Counted from the first letter of the stretch, positions 17,001-25,954 are shown. The stretch: DNA of 64,000 nt from Faecalibacter macacae (GCF_003687725.1 NZ_RDOJ01000011.1:1-64000); one strand, 5' to 3'. Notes: generated by a model from the letters alone, not told the origin. Numbers and translations are program-made.

Positions 17001-18644
17001 ATGAAATTCAATAAAACTTTTATAGGTGTTTTATCTCTATTCGCGAGTTTATCGCTTAATGCACAAGAAAAACATTCAGATAAACCAAAATTAGTCGTTG
17101 GAATTGTAGTCGACCAAATGCGTTGGGATTATTTATACCGTTATCAAGATCGTTATACAAAAGATGGATTTAATCGCCTTTTAAGCGAAGGATTTTCCAA
17201 TGAAAATACATATATCCCCTACGTTCCAACGTATACTGCAATTGGACATAGTACAATTTATACAGGTTCTGTTCCTGCGATTCATGGTATCGCGGGGAAT
17301 GATTTTATCATTCAAGCTACAGGACAAGAAATGTATTGTACACAAGATGATGAGGTTAATGGAGTTGGAACAACATCTAAAGCCGGAAAAATGTCACCTA
17401 AAAATCTATTAACTACAACAGTTACAGATCAATTAAAACTTGCTACAAATTTTAGATCCAAAGTTTATGGTGTTTCGTTAAAAGATCGTGGTGGAATTTT
17501 ACCTGCAGGTCATTTTGCTGATGCTGCTTTTTGGTTTGATGGCGAAACTGGAAATTGGATTTCGAGTACTTTTTATATGAATGAGTTACCGCAATGGTTA
17601 CAAAAATTTAATGATAAAAAATTAACTGATAAATATCTTGATAAATGGACAACATTATATCCTATTGATACTTATAAACAAAGTGAAAAAGATGGAAATC
17701 CTTACCGCGCGAATTATAAAGGAAATGATAAAATGATTTTTCCTTATGATTTAAAAGCAATGAAAAAAGATAATGGATTTGGATTGATTCGTTCTACTCC
17801 ATTTGGAAATACGTTGACAAAAGATATTGCTTTAGCAATTATTGAAAATGAAAAATTAGGTAAAAATGATGCCGGAATTACAGATTTCTTAGCGATTAGT
17901 TTTTCTTCTACTGATTATGTTGGACACCAATTTTCTCCAAATACAATTGAAGCTGAAGATACTTACCTACGTTTAGATAAAGATTTAGGAGATATTTTTA
18001 ATTATTTAGATAAAAACATTGGTAAAGGAGAATATTTAGTTTTCTTAAGTGCCGATCATGGTGGTGCTCATAATCCTAAATATATTCAGGATAAAAAAGG
18101 AAATGCTGGTTATTTTCAAACTAGTACAGTTAAAAAAGAACTGAATGCTAAACTTGAATCAAAATTTAAAGCAAAAGATATTGTAAGATCTTTATCAAAT
18201 TATCAAGTGCATTTAAATTATGATGTTATCAATTCTAATGATTTAGATGAAGATAATATTCGTGAAGAAATTGTAAAATATATGCAAAAAGTTGATGGAG
18301 TTTCTTTTGCCGCAGACATGGACAATATTGCAAATTCTCCAATTCCTGCTATCATCAAAGAGCGTATGATTAATGGTTACAACAGAAAACGCTCTGGAGC
18401 TATTAATTACATCTTAGATCCACAATGGTATGGTGGAAAAGTAAATGCAGGAGGAACTACGCACGGAACTTGGGGATCTTACGATTCGCATATTCCATTT
18501 GTATTAATGGGTTGGGGAATTAAACCTGGAAAAAATTATAATCCAGTACATATGACTGATATTGCTCCGACTATTTCAGCATTATTAAAAATTGAAGAAC
18601 CAAACGGAAACATTGGAAAACCTGTTGTTGAGGTTTTACAATAA
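17001..18644 (+). CDS. pafA: PafA-type alkaline phosphatase
   Basis: Secreted phosphomonoesterase that releases phosphate from organic phosphates; in flavobacteria PafA is made irrespective of phosphate supply. 547 residues with a signal peptide (MKFNKTFIGVLSLFASLSLNAQ). The nucleophile Thr79 (PTYTAIGHSTIYTG) and Asn100 fall at exactly the residue numbers known for Elizabethkingia PafA, Asp38 is the zinc ligand in GIVVDQMRWD, and the active-site Lys and Arg are at 161 and 163 (KDRGG), one lower than in PafA. Further zinc-ligand blocks are SADHGGAHN and HGTWGSYDSHIPF. It has a perfect promoter and its own terminator. Confidence 0.95.
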   Translation: MKFNKTFIGVLSLFASLSLNAQEKHSDKPKLVVGIVVDQMRWDYLYRYQDRYTKDGFNRLLSEGFSNENTYIPYVPTYTAIGHSTIYTGSVPAIHGIAGNDFIIQATGQEMYCTQDDEVNGVGTTSKAGKMSPKNLLTTTVTDQLKLATNFRSKVYGVSLKDRGGILPAGHFADAAFWFDGETGNWISSTFYMNELPQWLQKFNDKKLTDKYLDKWTTLYPIDTYKQSEKDGNPYRANYKGNDKMIFPYDLKAMKKDNGFGLIRSTPFGNTLTKDIALAIIENEKLGKNDAGITDFLAISFSSTDYVGHQFSPNTIEAEDTYLRLDKDLGDIFNYLDKNIGKGEYLVFLSADHGGAHNPKYIQDKKGNAGYFQTSTVKKELNAKLESKFKAKDIVRSLSNYQVHLNYDVINSNDLDEDNIREEIVKYMQKVDGVSFAADMDNIANSPIPAIIKERMINGYNRKRSGAINYILDPQWYGGKVNAGGTTHGTWGSYDSHIPFVLMGWGIKPGKNYNPVHMTDIAPTISALLKIEEPNGNIGKPVVEVLQ

Positions 18645-18651
18645 TAAATTT

Positions 18652-18680
18652 AAAAAGCGACCTGTTGAGGTCGCTTTTTT
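18652..18680. terminator. Bidirectional terminator between pafA and the OmpA-type lipoprotein gene
   Basis: Perfect 12-bp stem (18652-18663 with 18668-18679), 4-nt loop, A-run and T-run on either side, between converging genes. Confidence 0.88.
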
Positions 18681-18681
18681 T

Positions 18682-19662
18682 CTATAATTTAATCAATTCT
18701 ACTCTTCTATTTTTTGCTTTATTCTCTTCAGAATCGTTAGCTACTAAAGGATTTTCTGCGCCAAAACCTTTAGCAGAAAGTCTATTCTTGTCAATACCAG
18801 ATTGAATCAAATCATTCATAACTGAATTTGCACGATCATTAGATAATTTTTTATTGTGATTTCCATCGCCCGAATTATCTGTATGACCTTCAATAGATAT
18901 TTTTAAAGAATTATCTTTTTTCAAAGCTTCTGAAATTTGTGAAATCAACTCTTTCCCATCCATTGAAACGTTTGATTTATCGACATCAAAATTAATATAT
19001 AAAATAGATTTTCCCTTTTCGTTTAAATCTTTTACAATATCATCTGCTGTAATTTTTTTAATGGTTTGATTTAATTTCCCTTCTTGTAATATATTTAATT
19101 TTCCAGTAGCATTGTCAGCAGTAAACTGAACATAGATATTTCCTTTATCTTTCGTACGAAGCACATAACATTTAACAGCTTCATTACCATAACCTATATC
19201 TCCTTCATCGCCGATATTTGGATCATTATCCTTTCTTGTATTATAATTATCATTGGTTAATTTACCATCAAAAACTTTTACTGCACCAATTGATTTTAAA
19301 TAATCATCGAAACTTTTTATAAAATAATGCTGAGAAAAAGGAACTTCTCTTGTACCTCTAATATTTGCTTTGTAAACTTTCCCTTCAATAGGTATATATT
19401 GGTCTTTTATAGAAAAATAAATTAAATCAAAATCTCTAACTAAAGGTTTATTCATTTCCTCAATATTTTCAGGAAGCGAAAAAAATGGAAAATCGCCAAT
19501 TTCAGTTGTAATAAAAGGGATTTCTTCTATAGAGAAAGAATTTGAAACTTGTATACTATCAGTTAAATTTCCTTCAACAGTATTAATATCAGTTTTATTT
19601 TCAGTTTTATTACATGAGAATAATAATACAGTTGAACTAAGTAATAAAATTAATCTTTTCAT
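18682..19662 (-). CDS. OmpA-family lipoprotein
   Basis: 326 residues. Lipoprotein signal with lipobox VLLFSC (Cys17). Residues about 50-210 form a novel periplasmic region with no recognised domain; the last 110 residues are an OmpA-like peptidoglycan-binding domain, with INFDVDKSNV, ISIEGHTDNSGDGNHNKKLS, RANSVMNDLIQSGI, RLSAKGFGAENPL and KAKNRRVELIKL. The Asp and Arg that hold meso-diaminopimelate in this fold are present. Likely tethers the outer membrane to the cell wall. Single gene. Confidence 0.9.
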   Translation of the reverse strand: MKRLILLLSSTVLLFSCNKTENKTDINTVEGNLTDSIQVSNSFSIEEIPFITTEIGDFPFFSLPENIEEMNKPLVRDFDLIYFSIKDQYIPIEGKVYKANIRGTREVPFSQHYFIKSFDDYLKSIGAVKVFDGKLTNDNYNTRKDNDPNIGDEGDIGYGNEAVKCYVLRTKDKGNIYVQFTADNATGKLNILQEGKLNQTIKKITADDIVKDLNEKGKSILYINFDVDKSNVSMDGKELISQISEALKKDNSLKISIEGHTDNSGDGNHNKKLSNDRANSVMNDLIQSGIDKNRLSAKGFGAENPLVANDSEENKAKNRRVELIKL

Positions 19663-19825
19663 ATTTTGTTAATTGATAATTAGATAAAGATAAAAAAGCT
19701 CTAAAAATAAACAAATTACTAAAAGTTAAATATTTAAAATATGAATTAAATACAACAATGAATTATATTAAAAACTTATAATTAATTCTCAAAAAATTAT
19801 ATTTTTACAGAAACACTACAAAACA

Positions 19826-20656
19826 ATGAAGTATCAACATCCTGTAATTTCTGTACAAGAACTAGATGAGATTATTGAAAATCCTAATCTTATTTTATTA
19901 GATTGTTCAATTGATAAAGTTGGCAAAAAATTAGATGATTTAGATTTTGAATTGATTCCAAATTCACATTTTTTTGATATTGAACATCGATTTTCAGATC
20001 AACGATCTGAATTGCCGCATACACTTGTAGATGAAAAAACTTTCACCAGAGAAGCACAATTATTAGGAATTGATAAAGAGAGTATCATTGTTTGTTACGA
20101 TCGTTGGGGTGTTTACTCAAGTCCACGAGCTTGGTGGATGTTCAAAACGATGGGATTTGATGAGGTTTATGTTTTAAATGGAGGAATTTCAGCATGGAAA
20201 AATGCAAAGAAATCTATAGCTAAAACTTATAAATTAACTGAAGATTTAGGGAATTTTGAAGCTCATCTAAATGAAAATTGGTTAGCTAATGTTAATGATG
20301 TTTTAGATGCAATCGATCAATACGAAACAAAAATTATAGATGCTCGTTCTTCTTCGAGATTTCATGCTGAGGTTGATGAACCAAGACCAGGTTTAAGAAA
20401 AGGTCATATCAAAAACGCTGGTAATATTCCTTTTGAAATGGTTTTAGAAGAAGAATTTATTAAATCTGATGAAGATTTAATAGAAATCTTCAATAAATAT
20501 AACGAAAAAGAAGAATTGATTTTTACTTGCGGTTCTGGAATTACAGCTTCAATTTTAGCGTTAGCAAATCATCAAATCAATCCAAATCAAACGATAAAAG
20601 TGTATGATGGTTCTTGGTCCGAATGGGGAAAAGATCCTGAATTACCTATCGAATAA
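19826..20656 (+). CDS. sseA: Sulfurtransferase (3-mercaptopyruvate/thiosulfate type)
   Basis: 276-residue cytosolic protein made of two rhodanese domains. The N-terminal one (5-130) is inactive-type; the C-terminal one carries the catalytic loop CGSGITAS, where the Cys takes up the sulfane sulfur. CGSG-T-A is the loop of 3-mercaptopyruvate sulfurtransferases, whereas thiosulfate-type enzymes usually have CRKGVTA. Other family marks are DARSSSRFHAEVDEPRPGLRKGHIKNAGNIPF and YDGSWSEWG. It is 12 bases upstream of a SIMPL-domain gene and probably co-transcribed. The E. coli name is used for the closest known type. Confidence 0.9.
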   Translation: MKYQHPVISVQELDEIIENPNLILLDCSIDKVGKKLDDLDFELIPNSHFFDIEHRFSDQRSELPHTLVDEKTFTREAQLLGIDKESIIVCYDRWGVYSSPRAWWMFKTMGFDEVYVLNGGISAWKNAKKSIAKTYKLTEDLGNFEAHLNENWLANVNDVLDAIDQYETKIIDARSSSRFHAEVDEPRPGLRKGHIKNAGNIPFEMVLEEEFIKSDEDLIEIFNKYNEKEELIFTCGSGITASILALANHQINPNQTIKVYDGSWSEWGKDPELPIE

Positions 20657-20668
20657 ATAAACTATATC

Positions 20669-21370
20669 ATGAAAAAACAATCATTACTATTTTTTACCCT
20701 TTTTTCTACTGCATTATTCGCACAAGAGAAAAATTTTATAGATCAACCTTTTATTGAAACTGCTGCTAAAGTTGATACTTTGGTTAGTCCAGATCGCATT
20801 TATTTAACTATAATTTTATCTGAAAAAGACTCGAAAAACAAAATTTCTGTAGAAGAGTTGGAAAATAAAATGGCATCGAAATTAACAAGTTTAGGAATTG
20901 ATTTGAAGAAACAATTATCGATGCAAGATTTGGCAAGTAATTTTAAAAAATACTTTCTAAAACAACAAGATATTGTCAAAGCGAAATCATATTCGTTATT
21001 GGTTTATGATGCACAAACGGCGAGCAAAGTAATAGTTGGATTAGAAAACGAATCTATTTCTAATGTTTATTTGGACCGAACTGAATATTCAAAATTAGAA
21101 GAATTGAAATTAGATTTAAAATCAAAAGCAATTCTTAAAGCAAAAACTATTGCCAAAGCAATGACTGAGCCTATTGGACAAAAAGTTGGTTCGGCGATTT
21201 ATATTTCTGATCATACGACAAGCAATTATGGACTTGCTGGTGCAGCTCCTGGAATAGTTGTTAGAGGAATGTCTAAGATGAAAGTAAATGAAACCTATCA
21301 ACCCTTAGATATCGAGTTTGATAAAATCAACGTTGAAGCAAGTGTAAATGCAAAATTTAAAATCGAATAA
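20669..21370 (+). CDS. SIMPL-domain (DUF541) secreted protein
   Basis: 233 residues with a signal peptide (MKKQSLLFFTLFSTALFAQ). The mature part fits the SIMPL/DUF541 fold: a strand-helix opening (ETAAKVDTLVSPDRIYLTIILSEKD), a central region with alternating helices, and the C-terminal helix-strand LKSKAILKAKTIAKAMTEPIGQKVGSAIYISD. Members are periplasmic or outer-membrane-associated and of uncertain role, often linked to envelope or oxidative stress. It lies 12 bases after sseA and overlaps the next small membrane protein gene by 23 bases. Confidence 0.82.
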   Translation: MKKQSLLFFTLFSTALFAQEKNFIDQPFIETAAKVDTLVSPDRIYLTIILSEKDSKNKISVEELENKMASKLTSLGIDLKKQLSMQDLASNFKKYFLKQQDIVKAKSYSLLVYDAQTASKVIVGLENESISNVYLDRTEYSKLEELKLDLKSKAILKAKTIAKAMTEPIGQKVGSAIYISDHTTSNYGLAGAAPGIVVRGMSKMKVNETYQPLDIEFDKINVEASVNAKFKIE

Positions 21371-21626
21371 CGACTTTTTTAAAAAAGATCAAAAGTTATT
21401 TAGTATAGCATTTAAAACATTTTTTATCGTTTTAATACTTAATATTTTTTTTCATTTTATAAATATCAAACATTTTATAGTCGATATTATATTAGATAAT
21501 TTAATAAGGATTTCTATTAGTTTTATGATCTTTCTAATACCTGTTTTTATATTTCCAAAGACGAGAAAATTTTTCTATTTCATGATTTATTCATTGATTG
21601 CCTATTCTATTTATTTAAGTTTTTAG
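21348..21626 (+). CDS. Small membrane protein (92 residues)
   Basis: After a polar N-terminus (about 20 residues with Lys/Asp) come two or three hydrophobic helices (FKTFFIVLILNIFFHFI, ISISFMIFLIPVFIF, FYFMIYSLIAYSIYLSF). It overlaps the 3' end of the SIMPL gene by 23 bases in another frame and stops 2 bases before the next gene, a spacing typical of translational coupling. No family recognised. The start could also be an internal codon, and a chance frame is not excluded. Confidence 0.55.
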   Translation: MQNLKSNNDFFKKDQKLFSIAFKTFFIVLILNIFFHFINIKHFIVDIILDNLIRISISFMIFLIPVFIFPKTRKFFYFMIYSLIAYSIYLSF

Positions 21627-21628
21627 CC

Positions 21629-22450
21629 ATGTTAATCTATAAAAACTACGATGAGTCTACAGTAAAATTTGATAATCAAATAAAGTATAGTTTCTATATT
21701 CTAAATTTAATTCTTGTATCGGCCATTATATATATTTTGATTCAAGAAATCATCTTTGAGTTTGCTATCTTCTTTATCATCTATTGGTTTGTACTTGGAT
21801 ATTATATTTATAAAAAGACATTATCTGTTGAATATTTCGAATTGCATGATGAATATATTTTAACAAAAGGATTTTTTGATCGTAAATGGAAAAACACACC
21901 AATTCAAGAAATTACGTATGATTATAATTACAAAAAAGAAGTAGAATATTTAACGATACATTTAGGTGATAAATTATTTGAATTTGAAGCATCATCAAAT
22001 CTGACGATTACTGAATATATTGAATCAAAATGTGAAAAAAATATTTTTTATAAACATTCATGGAAATATTATTTCTATCATATACTTTGTTTTTCTCCTT
22101 TTTTATTGACAATTCTTTTTGGTGCAATTTTAAAGAATGAACAAGATCAATTAATGCATGCTTCTGTCAAAGAAAAAGGTTTGATTGAAGTGAAAGATCA
22201 AATTAAAGAAATTCGTTTTAAAGGAAGAAGTGCATCTGCAACAATTGATTTAATAAAATACAATGAATTTGATTTCTCATATAAAAATGATTCAATTCGT
22301 TTAAAGAAATTAAAAGATGGTGATTCTATAAAATTCTATCTCTCTCCATACGAATATGAAAGAAAAATTATGAAAACAGAACCATTAAACTGGTACGATA
22401 AATACTATAGATATAAGTATATTTCAATTGAAGAACTTAAAAAATTATAA
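21629..22450 (+). CDS. Membrane protein of unknown function
   Basis: 273 residues: two N-terminal membrane helices (about 24-42 and 47-64), a cytosolic region of about 80 residues with alternating strands that resembles a PH-like module (FELHDEYILTKGFFDRKWKNTPIQEITYDY), a third helix (YYFYHILCFSPFLLTILFGAIL, about 146-168) and a soluble C-terminal domain of about 100 residues with a beta-rich pattern. I cannot name the family. It is the last gene of the sseA-SIMPL-small membrane protein run and is closed by a terminator. Confidence 0.75.
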   Translation: MLIYKNYDESTVKFDNQIKYSFYILNLILVSAIIYILIQEIIFEFAIFFIIYWFVLGYYIYKKTLSVEYFELHDEYILTKGFFDRKWKNTPIQEITYDYNYKKEVEYLTIHLGDKLFEFEASSNLTITEYIESKCEKNIFYKHSWKYYFYHILCFSPFLLTILFGAILKNEQDQLMHASVKEKGLIEVKDQIKEIRFKGRSASATIDLIKYNEFDFSYKNDSIRLKKLKDGDSIKFYLSPYEYERKIMKTEPLNWYDKYYRYKYISIEELKKL

Positions 22451-22458
22451 TAAAACTT

Positions 22459-22493
22459 TGCCTTTTGAGTAAAATCCAAAAGGCATTTTTTTT
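22459..22493 (+). terminator. Terminator after the 21629 gene
   Basis: 9-bp stem (22459-22467 with 22477-22485) followed by a run of eight T. Confidence 0.85.
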
Positions 22494-22605
22494 TCAAATC
22501 TGAGTGAATTTCGCCACTTTTCTTTTTATTATCTTTTTAATGACACTTATTACTCTATTAAACCTATCGGATATATTATTTATATATAGTAATATATTAA
22601 AAAGT

Positions 22606-22632
22606 AAGGTTAAACCCATACAGTTTAACCTT
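22606..22632 (-). terminator. Terminator of the PorV-like gene
   Basis: Perfect 10-bp stem (22606-22615 with 22623-22632), 7-nt loop, followed on the minus strand by ACTTTTT. It is 8 bases beyond the stop codon. Confidence 0.75.
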
Positions 22633-22639
22633 TTAAAAT

Positions 22640-23740
22640 TTATTTATTTAAATGACCAAAATCTAATCGAAGTGAAAAAATATTTGAATACAAGCCTAAT
22701 CCTTGATCACCAAAATTAGTTAAAGCATAATCTATGGAAATTCCACCATATTTAAAGCCTACTCCAACATTTGGTTGAATACTAGTCTTTTTATCACCGT
22801 TAAATTGCTCAATTTGTTGTAGATTATTTAAACCACCTCGAACAAAAACCATATCATCATAACCTAATTCAAAACCTACCATTGGATTGATGGAGAAATT
22901 CCCCATAGATAAAGCAGCATTTGTTTCTTGAAATTCCATTCCAAGATCAACTTCTCCTAATAACGACCAACGATCATCAAATTGAAACTTCTTCCCTATC
23001 CCAACTTGTAATTTTGGTAAAGTTAATTCTGTACCTTCAGCAGGTAAATCATTTAAAATTGTTTCATTAGGGTCTGCAGGACCATCAACAACAATAGGTT
23101 TTACTTCGTCATAATTAATTTTCCATGCATTGAATGTCGTCGTAATATCACGAGCCATAGCACCTAAATACCATCCATCATCTGTACGATATTGCATACC
23201 TAAATCTAAACCAAAACCAATTCCTTTAGCAAATTTCCCAATATGACGATAAACCACCTTAGCGTTAGCACCTACTTGAATATCCTTGTTTCCTAAAAAA
23301 TAACCTGCATATGACATTGTTAAAGCATAATCAGCTGTAGAAAACTTTGTTATTTTATCGTAATTAATATTTCCTTGATTATCGATTAATTCTGTTGTAT
23401 TTAAAATATCATCAACACCAAAACGCATTAATGAAAACGCAACTGTCGAATTACTTTCTCGTAACGGAATTGCAACTGCAGCATAATCAAACTTCGCAAT
23501 TGATTGGAAATATTCAGCATGCATTGCTGTAGCATCAACTCCCCAATAAACTTCCGTTAAACCTGCAGGATTCCAATAACTAGCGTTTGCATTTCCAATA
23601 TTAGCAACAACTGCATTACCCATTGCAAATGAGCGAGCATCAACACCAATATTAAGAAATTCGTTAGAGTATTTTCGGGCTGTTTGTGCCTGAATTCCTA
23701 AACTTGTAAATACGCTTAAAAGGAAAACAATTTTTTTCAA
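22640..23740 (-). CDS. PorV/PorQ-family outer-membrane barrel protein
   Basis: Mature barrel opens with the family signature (ARKYSNEFLNIGVDARSFAMGNAVVA, then ASYWNPAGL) known from PorV and PorQ, outer-membrane components or partners of the type IX secretion system, and ends with a strand (NIFSLRLDFGHLNK). The only start codons are TTG: 23770 lies in a TAnnTTTG promoter box (23768-23775), whereas TTG 23740 gives a classic signal peptide (MKKIVFLLSVFTSLGIQAQ). I chose 23740 (366 residues). Whether it is the true PorV or a paralogue cannot be settled here; no other T9SS core gene is adjacent. Divergent from pssA. Confidence 0.85.
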   Translation of the reverse strand: MKKIVFLLSVFTSLGIQAQTARKYSNEFLNIGVDARSFAMGNAVVANIGNANASYWNPAGLTEVYWGVDATAMHAEYFQSIAKFDYAAVAIPLRESNSTVAFSLMRFGVDDILNTTELIDNQGNINYDKITKFSTADYALTMSYAGYFLGNKDIQVGANAKVVYRHIGKFAKGIGFGLDLGMQYRTDDGWYLGAMARDITTTFNAWKINYDEVKPIVVDGPADPNETILNDLPAEGTELTLPKLQVGIGKKFQFDDRWSLLGEVDLGMEFQETNAALSMGNFSINPMVGFELGYDDMVFVRGGLNNLQQIEQFNGDKKTSIQPNVGVGFKYGGISIDYALTNFGDQGLGLYSNIFSLRLDFGHLNK

Positions 23741-23767
23741 AGGTCTTTTTATTATGAAATTAGAACT

Positions 23768-23775
23768 CAAAATTA
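23768..23775 (-). promoter_or_regulatory. -7 element before the PorV-like gene
   Basis: TAATTTTG on the minus strand, matching TAnnTTTG, 27 bases before the TTG start at 23740. No clear -33 TTG. Confidence 0.5.
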
Positions 23776-23817
23776 AATGAATTATTGTATTTTCTTTACT
23801 ATAAACGCTTTTGTTTG

Positions 23818-23825
23818 TACTTTTG
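23818..23825 (+). promoter_or_regulatory. -7 element of the pssA promoter
   Basis: TACTTTTG matches TAnnTTTG and is 18 bases before the pssA ATG. The -33 region is only T-rich. Confidence 0.55.
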
Positions 23826-23843
23826 TGACTGAAATTTATTTAC

Positions 23844-24593
23844 ATGAAATTATTTACAATCCCTAATTATCTGACATTATTAAACTTATCTTGTGGTGTA
23901 TTGTCTTGTGTGTTAATCTCTTCAAGCAACGGAAACATAACTCCACAAACGGTAACAATAGTAATGATCTTAATGATGATTTCTTTGGTTGCAGATTTTT
24001 TAGACGGTATGGTTGCTCGTTTATTAAAACAAAGTAGCCCTATTGGTGGCGAATTAGATTCTTTGGCTGACTGTATTTCTTTCGGAATGGTTCCTGGATT
24101 AATGCTTTTTGCTATGTTTAATAACCTATCTACTGATTTCATTTTCGAGAATGAAAATTTAAAAATTTCAGCATTATCATTAGTTGCTTTATTAGTTCCA
24201 GCATTTTCAGCTTTACGTTTAGCAAAATTTAATTTAGATGAAGATCAAACAACATATTTTAAAGGATTAGCAACTCCTTCAAACACGTTATTTATTTTCT
24301 CTATTTTTTCATTATACTTCAATAACGGTAAAATTATAAGTCCAGAAATTGACACTTATTTATTAATCGCAATTTCAGTTATTTTTAGTATTTTATTAAT
24401 CGTAGATTTACCATTATTTGCATTCAAATTTAAAGGATTAGGATGGCAAGAAAATAATTATAAATATATATTTTTAATCATTACAATTGCGTTGTTAGCT
24501 CTTTTTCAAGTTGCAGCAATTCCTTTTGTAATCTTATTATACGTAATCATTTCAATTTTATTTAGAAAAAAAATTACAAATGAACTTGACTAA
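23844..24593 (+). CDS. pssA: CDP-diacylglycerol--serine O-phosphatidyltransferase
   Basis: Integral membrane enzyme that joins CDP-diacylglycerol and L-serine to phosphatidylserine, the precursor of phosphatidylethanolamine. 249 residues with about eight helices. The CDP-alcohol phosphotransferase motif D-G-x2-A-R-x8-G-x3-D-x3-D is complete within DGMVARLLKQSS through GGELDSLADC (about residues 55-77). It heads a three-gene run: its end overlaps the exonuclease gene by 14 bases. Confidence 0.93.
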   Translation: MKLFTIPNYLTLLNLSCGVLSCVLISSSNGNITPQTVTIVMILMMISLVADFLDGMVARLLKQSSPIGGELDSLADCISFGMVPGLMLFAMFNNLSTDFIFENENLKISALSLVALLVPAFSALRLAKFNLDEDQTTYFKGLATPSNTLFIFSIFSLYFNNGKIISPEIDTYLLIAISVIFSILLIVDLPLFAFKFKGLGWQENNYKYIFLIITIALLALFQVAAIPFVILLYVIISILFRKKITNELD

Positions 24594-25338
24594 AAACATC
24601 TGTTTCTTTGATTTAGAAACAACAGGAGTAAATATATCTAAAGATAGAATCGTAGAAATTTCTATCGTAAAAGCTTTAAAAGACGGTGGAAAAGAAGTTA
24701 AAACTTGGAAAGTAAATCCAGGTATTCCGATTCCTCCTGAAACAACAGCAATACACGGAATAAGTGATGAAGATGTAAAAGATGCACCAACTTTTAAAGA
24801 AATCGCACCTCAAATCATGGAAATGATTAAAGATTCTGATTTGGCTGGATTCAACTCTAATCGATTTGATATTCCATTATTAGCAGAAGAATTAATTCGT
24901 AATGATTTTGATTTTGATTTAACTAAACATCGTCCGATTGATGTTCAAGTTATCTACCACAAAATGGAGCCAAGAAATCTTTCAGCAGCATACAAATTTT
25001 ACTGTGATAAAGATTTAGTTGATGCACATTCTGCAGAAGCTGATACATTAGCAACCTATGAAATTTTTAAGGCACAGGTAGAGAAATACGAGGAATTAGA
25101 AAATGATAATCAATTTTTAAGTGAATTTTCTAATCAAAAGAAAACTGCAGATTTAGCTGGATTTATACATATAGATGCGCAAGGAAATGAAACTATCAGT
25201 TTTGGAAAATACAAAGGACAAAAAGTTGCTGAAGTATTCCAAAAAGATCCAGGATATTATGCATGGATTCAGAATGCTGATTTCCCATTATATACCAAAA
25301 AAGTTTTTACAAGAATTAAATTAAAATCATCATTCTAA
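24580..25338 (+). CDS. DnaQ-like 3'-5' exonuclease
   Basis: 252 residues. A DEDDh exonuclease domain fills residues 1-175: Exo I FFDLETTG (Asp9, Glu11), Exo II region FNSNRFDIPLL, and Exo III HSAEADTLATYE with His and Asp. The C-terminal 60 residues (ISFGKYKGQKVAEVFQKDPGYYAWI) form the small exodeoxyribonuclease-X-type C-terminal motif often attached to such proteins in Bacteroidota. It may be the DNA polymerase III proofreading subunit or a separate RNase T/ExoX-like enzyme. Overlaps pssA by 14 bases and is 4 bases from the FAH gene. Confidence 0.9.
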   Translation: MNLTKNICFFDLETTGVNISKDRIVEISIVKALKDGGKEVKTWKVNPGIPIPPETTAIHGISDEDVKDAPTFKEIAPQIMEMIKDSDLAGFNSNRFDIPLLAEELIRNDFDFDLTKHRPIDVQVIYHKMEPRNLSAAYKFYCDKDLVDAHSAEADTLATYEIFKAQVEKYEELENDNQFLSEFSNQKKTADLAGFIHIDAQGNETISFGKYKGQKVAEVFQKDPGYYAWIQNADFPLYTKKVFTRIKLKSSF

Positions 25339-25342
25339 GAAT

Positions 25343-25951
25343 ATGAAAATTATATGTGTTGGTCGCAACTACGAAGAGCATGCAAAAGAGCTAAATAATG
25401 AAGTACCAGATGCACCAATGTTTTTTATGAAACCTGATTCGGCTATTTTAAGAAAGAATTTTCCTTTTGTAATTCCTACATTCACAAAAGAAGTTCATTT
25501 TGAAACTGAATTAGTAATTAAAATTGATCGTGTAGGAAAAATGATTCAGCCACAATTTGCTGATCGTTATTTCTCTGAAATTGGTTTAGGAATTGATTTT
25601 ACTGCACGTGATGTTCAACAAGAATTAAAAGCAAAACAATTTCCTTGGGAAATTGCAAAAGCATTTGACGGATCAGCTTTTGTTTCTGATTTCTTCCCGA
25701 AAGAAAATTTCGATTTAACGAATCTAAATTTTAGTATGACAAGAAATGGAGATCAAGTACAAACTGCTAATACAAAAGATATGATTTTTGATATCAATAC
25801 GCTGATTGCAGAATGTTCTAAATACTTCACATTAAAGAAAGGAGATTTAATCTATACAGGAACACCAGCCGGAGTTAGTAAAATCAACTCTAAAGACACT
25901 TTAGAAGGTTTTATTAATGAAGAAAAAGTTTTCGAAGTAAAGGTATTATAA
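25343..25951 (+). CDS. Fumarylacetoacetate hydrolase-family enzyme
   Basis: 202-residue cytosolic enzyme. The short form of the family starts with the conserved KIICVGRNYEEHAKELNNEVPDAPMFFMKPDSA, has the metal-binding HFETELVIKI (Glu pair), the block GLGIDFTARDVQQELKAKQFPWEIAKAFDGSA and GDLIYTGTPAGVSKI. Members include oxaloacetate decarboxylase/acylpyruvase and 2-hydroxyhepta-2,4-diene-1,7-dioate isomerase; acylpyruvase-type activity is the likeliest by length and motif. Last gene of the pssA run, with a terminator after it. Confidence 0.92.
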   Translation: MKIICVGRNYEEHAKELNNEVPDAPMFFMKPDSAILRKNFPFVIPTFTKEVHFETELVIKIDRVGKMIQPQFADRYFSEIGLGIDFTARDVQQELKAKQFPWEIAKAFDGSAFVSDFFPKENFDLTNLNFSMTRNGDQVQTANTKDMIFDINTLIAECSKYFTLKKGDLIYTGTPAGVSKINSKDTLEGFINEEKVFEVKVL

Positions 25952-25954
25952 TAC

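Noticed and set aside
22504-22719. 71-residue frame (GTG start) between the 21629 gene and the PorV-like gene
   Set aside because: Starts with GTG without a promoter, runs through the PorV terminator and antisense into the PorV-like coding region. Hydrophobicity is explained by AT-rich sequence.
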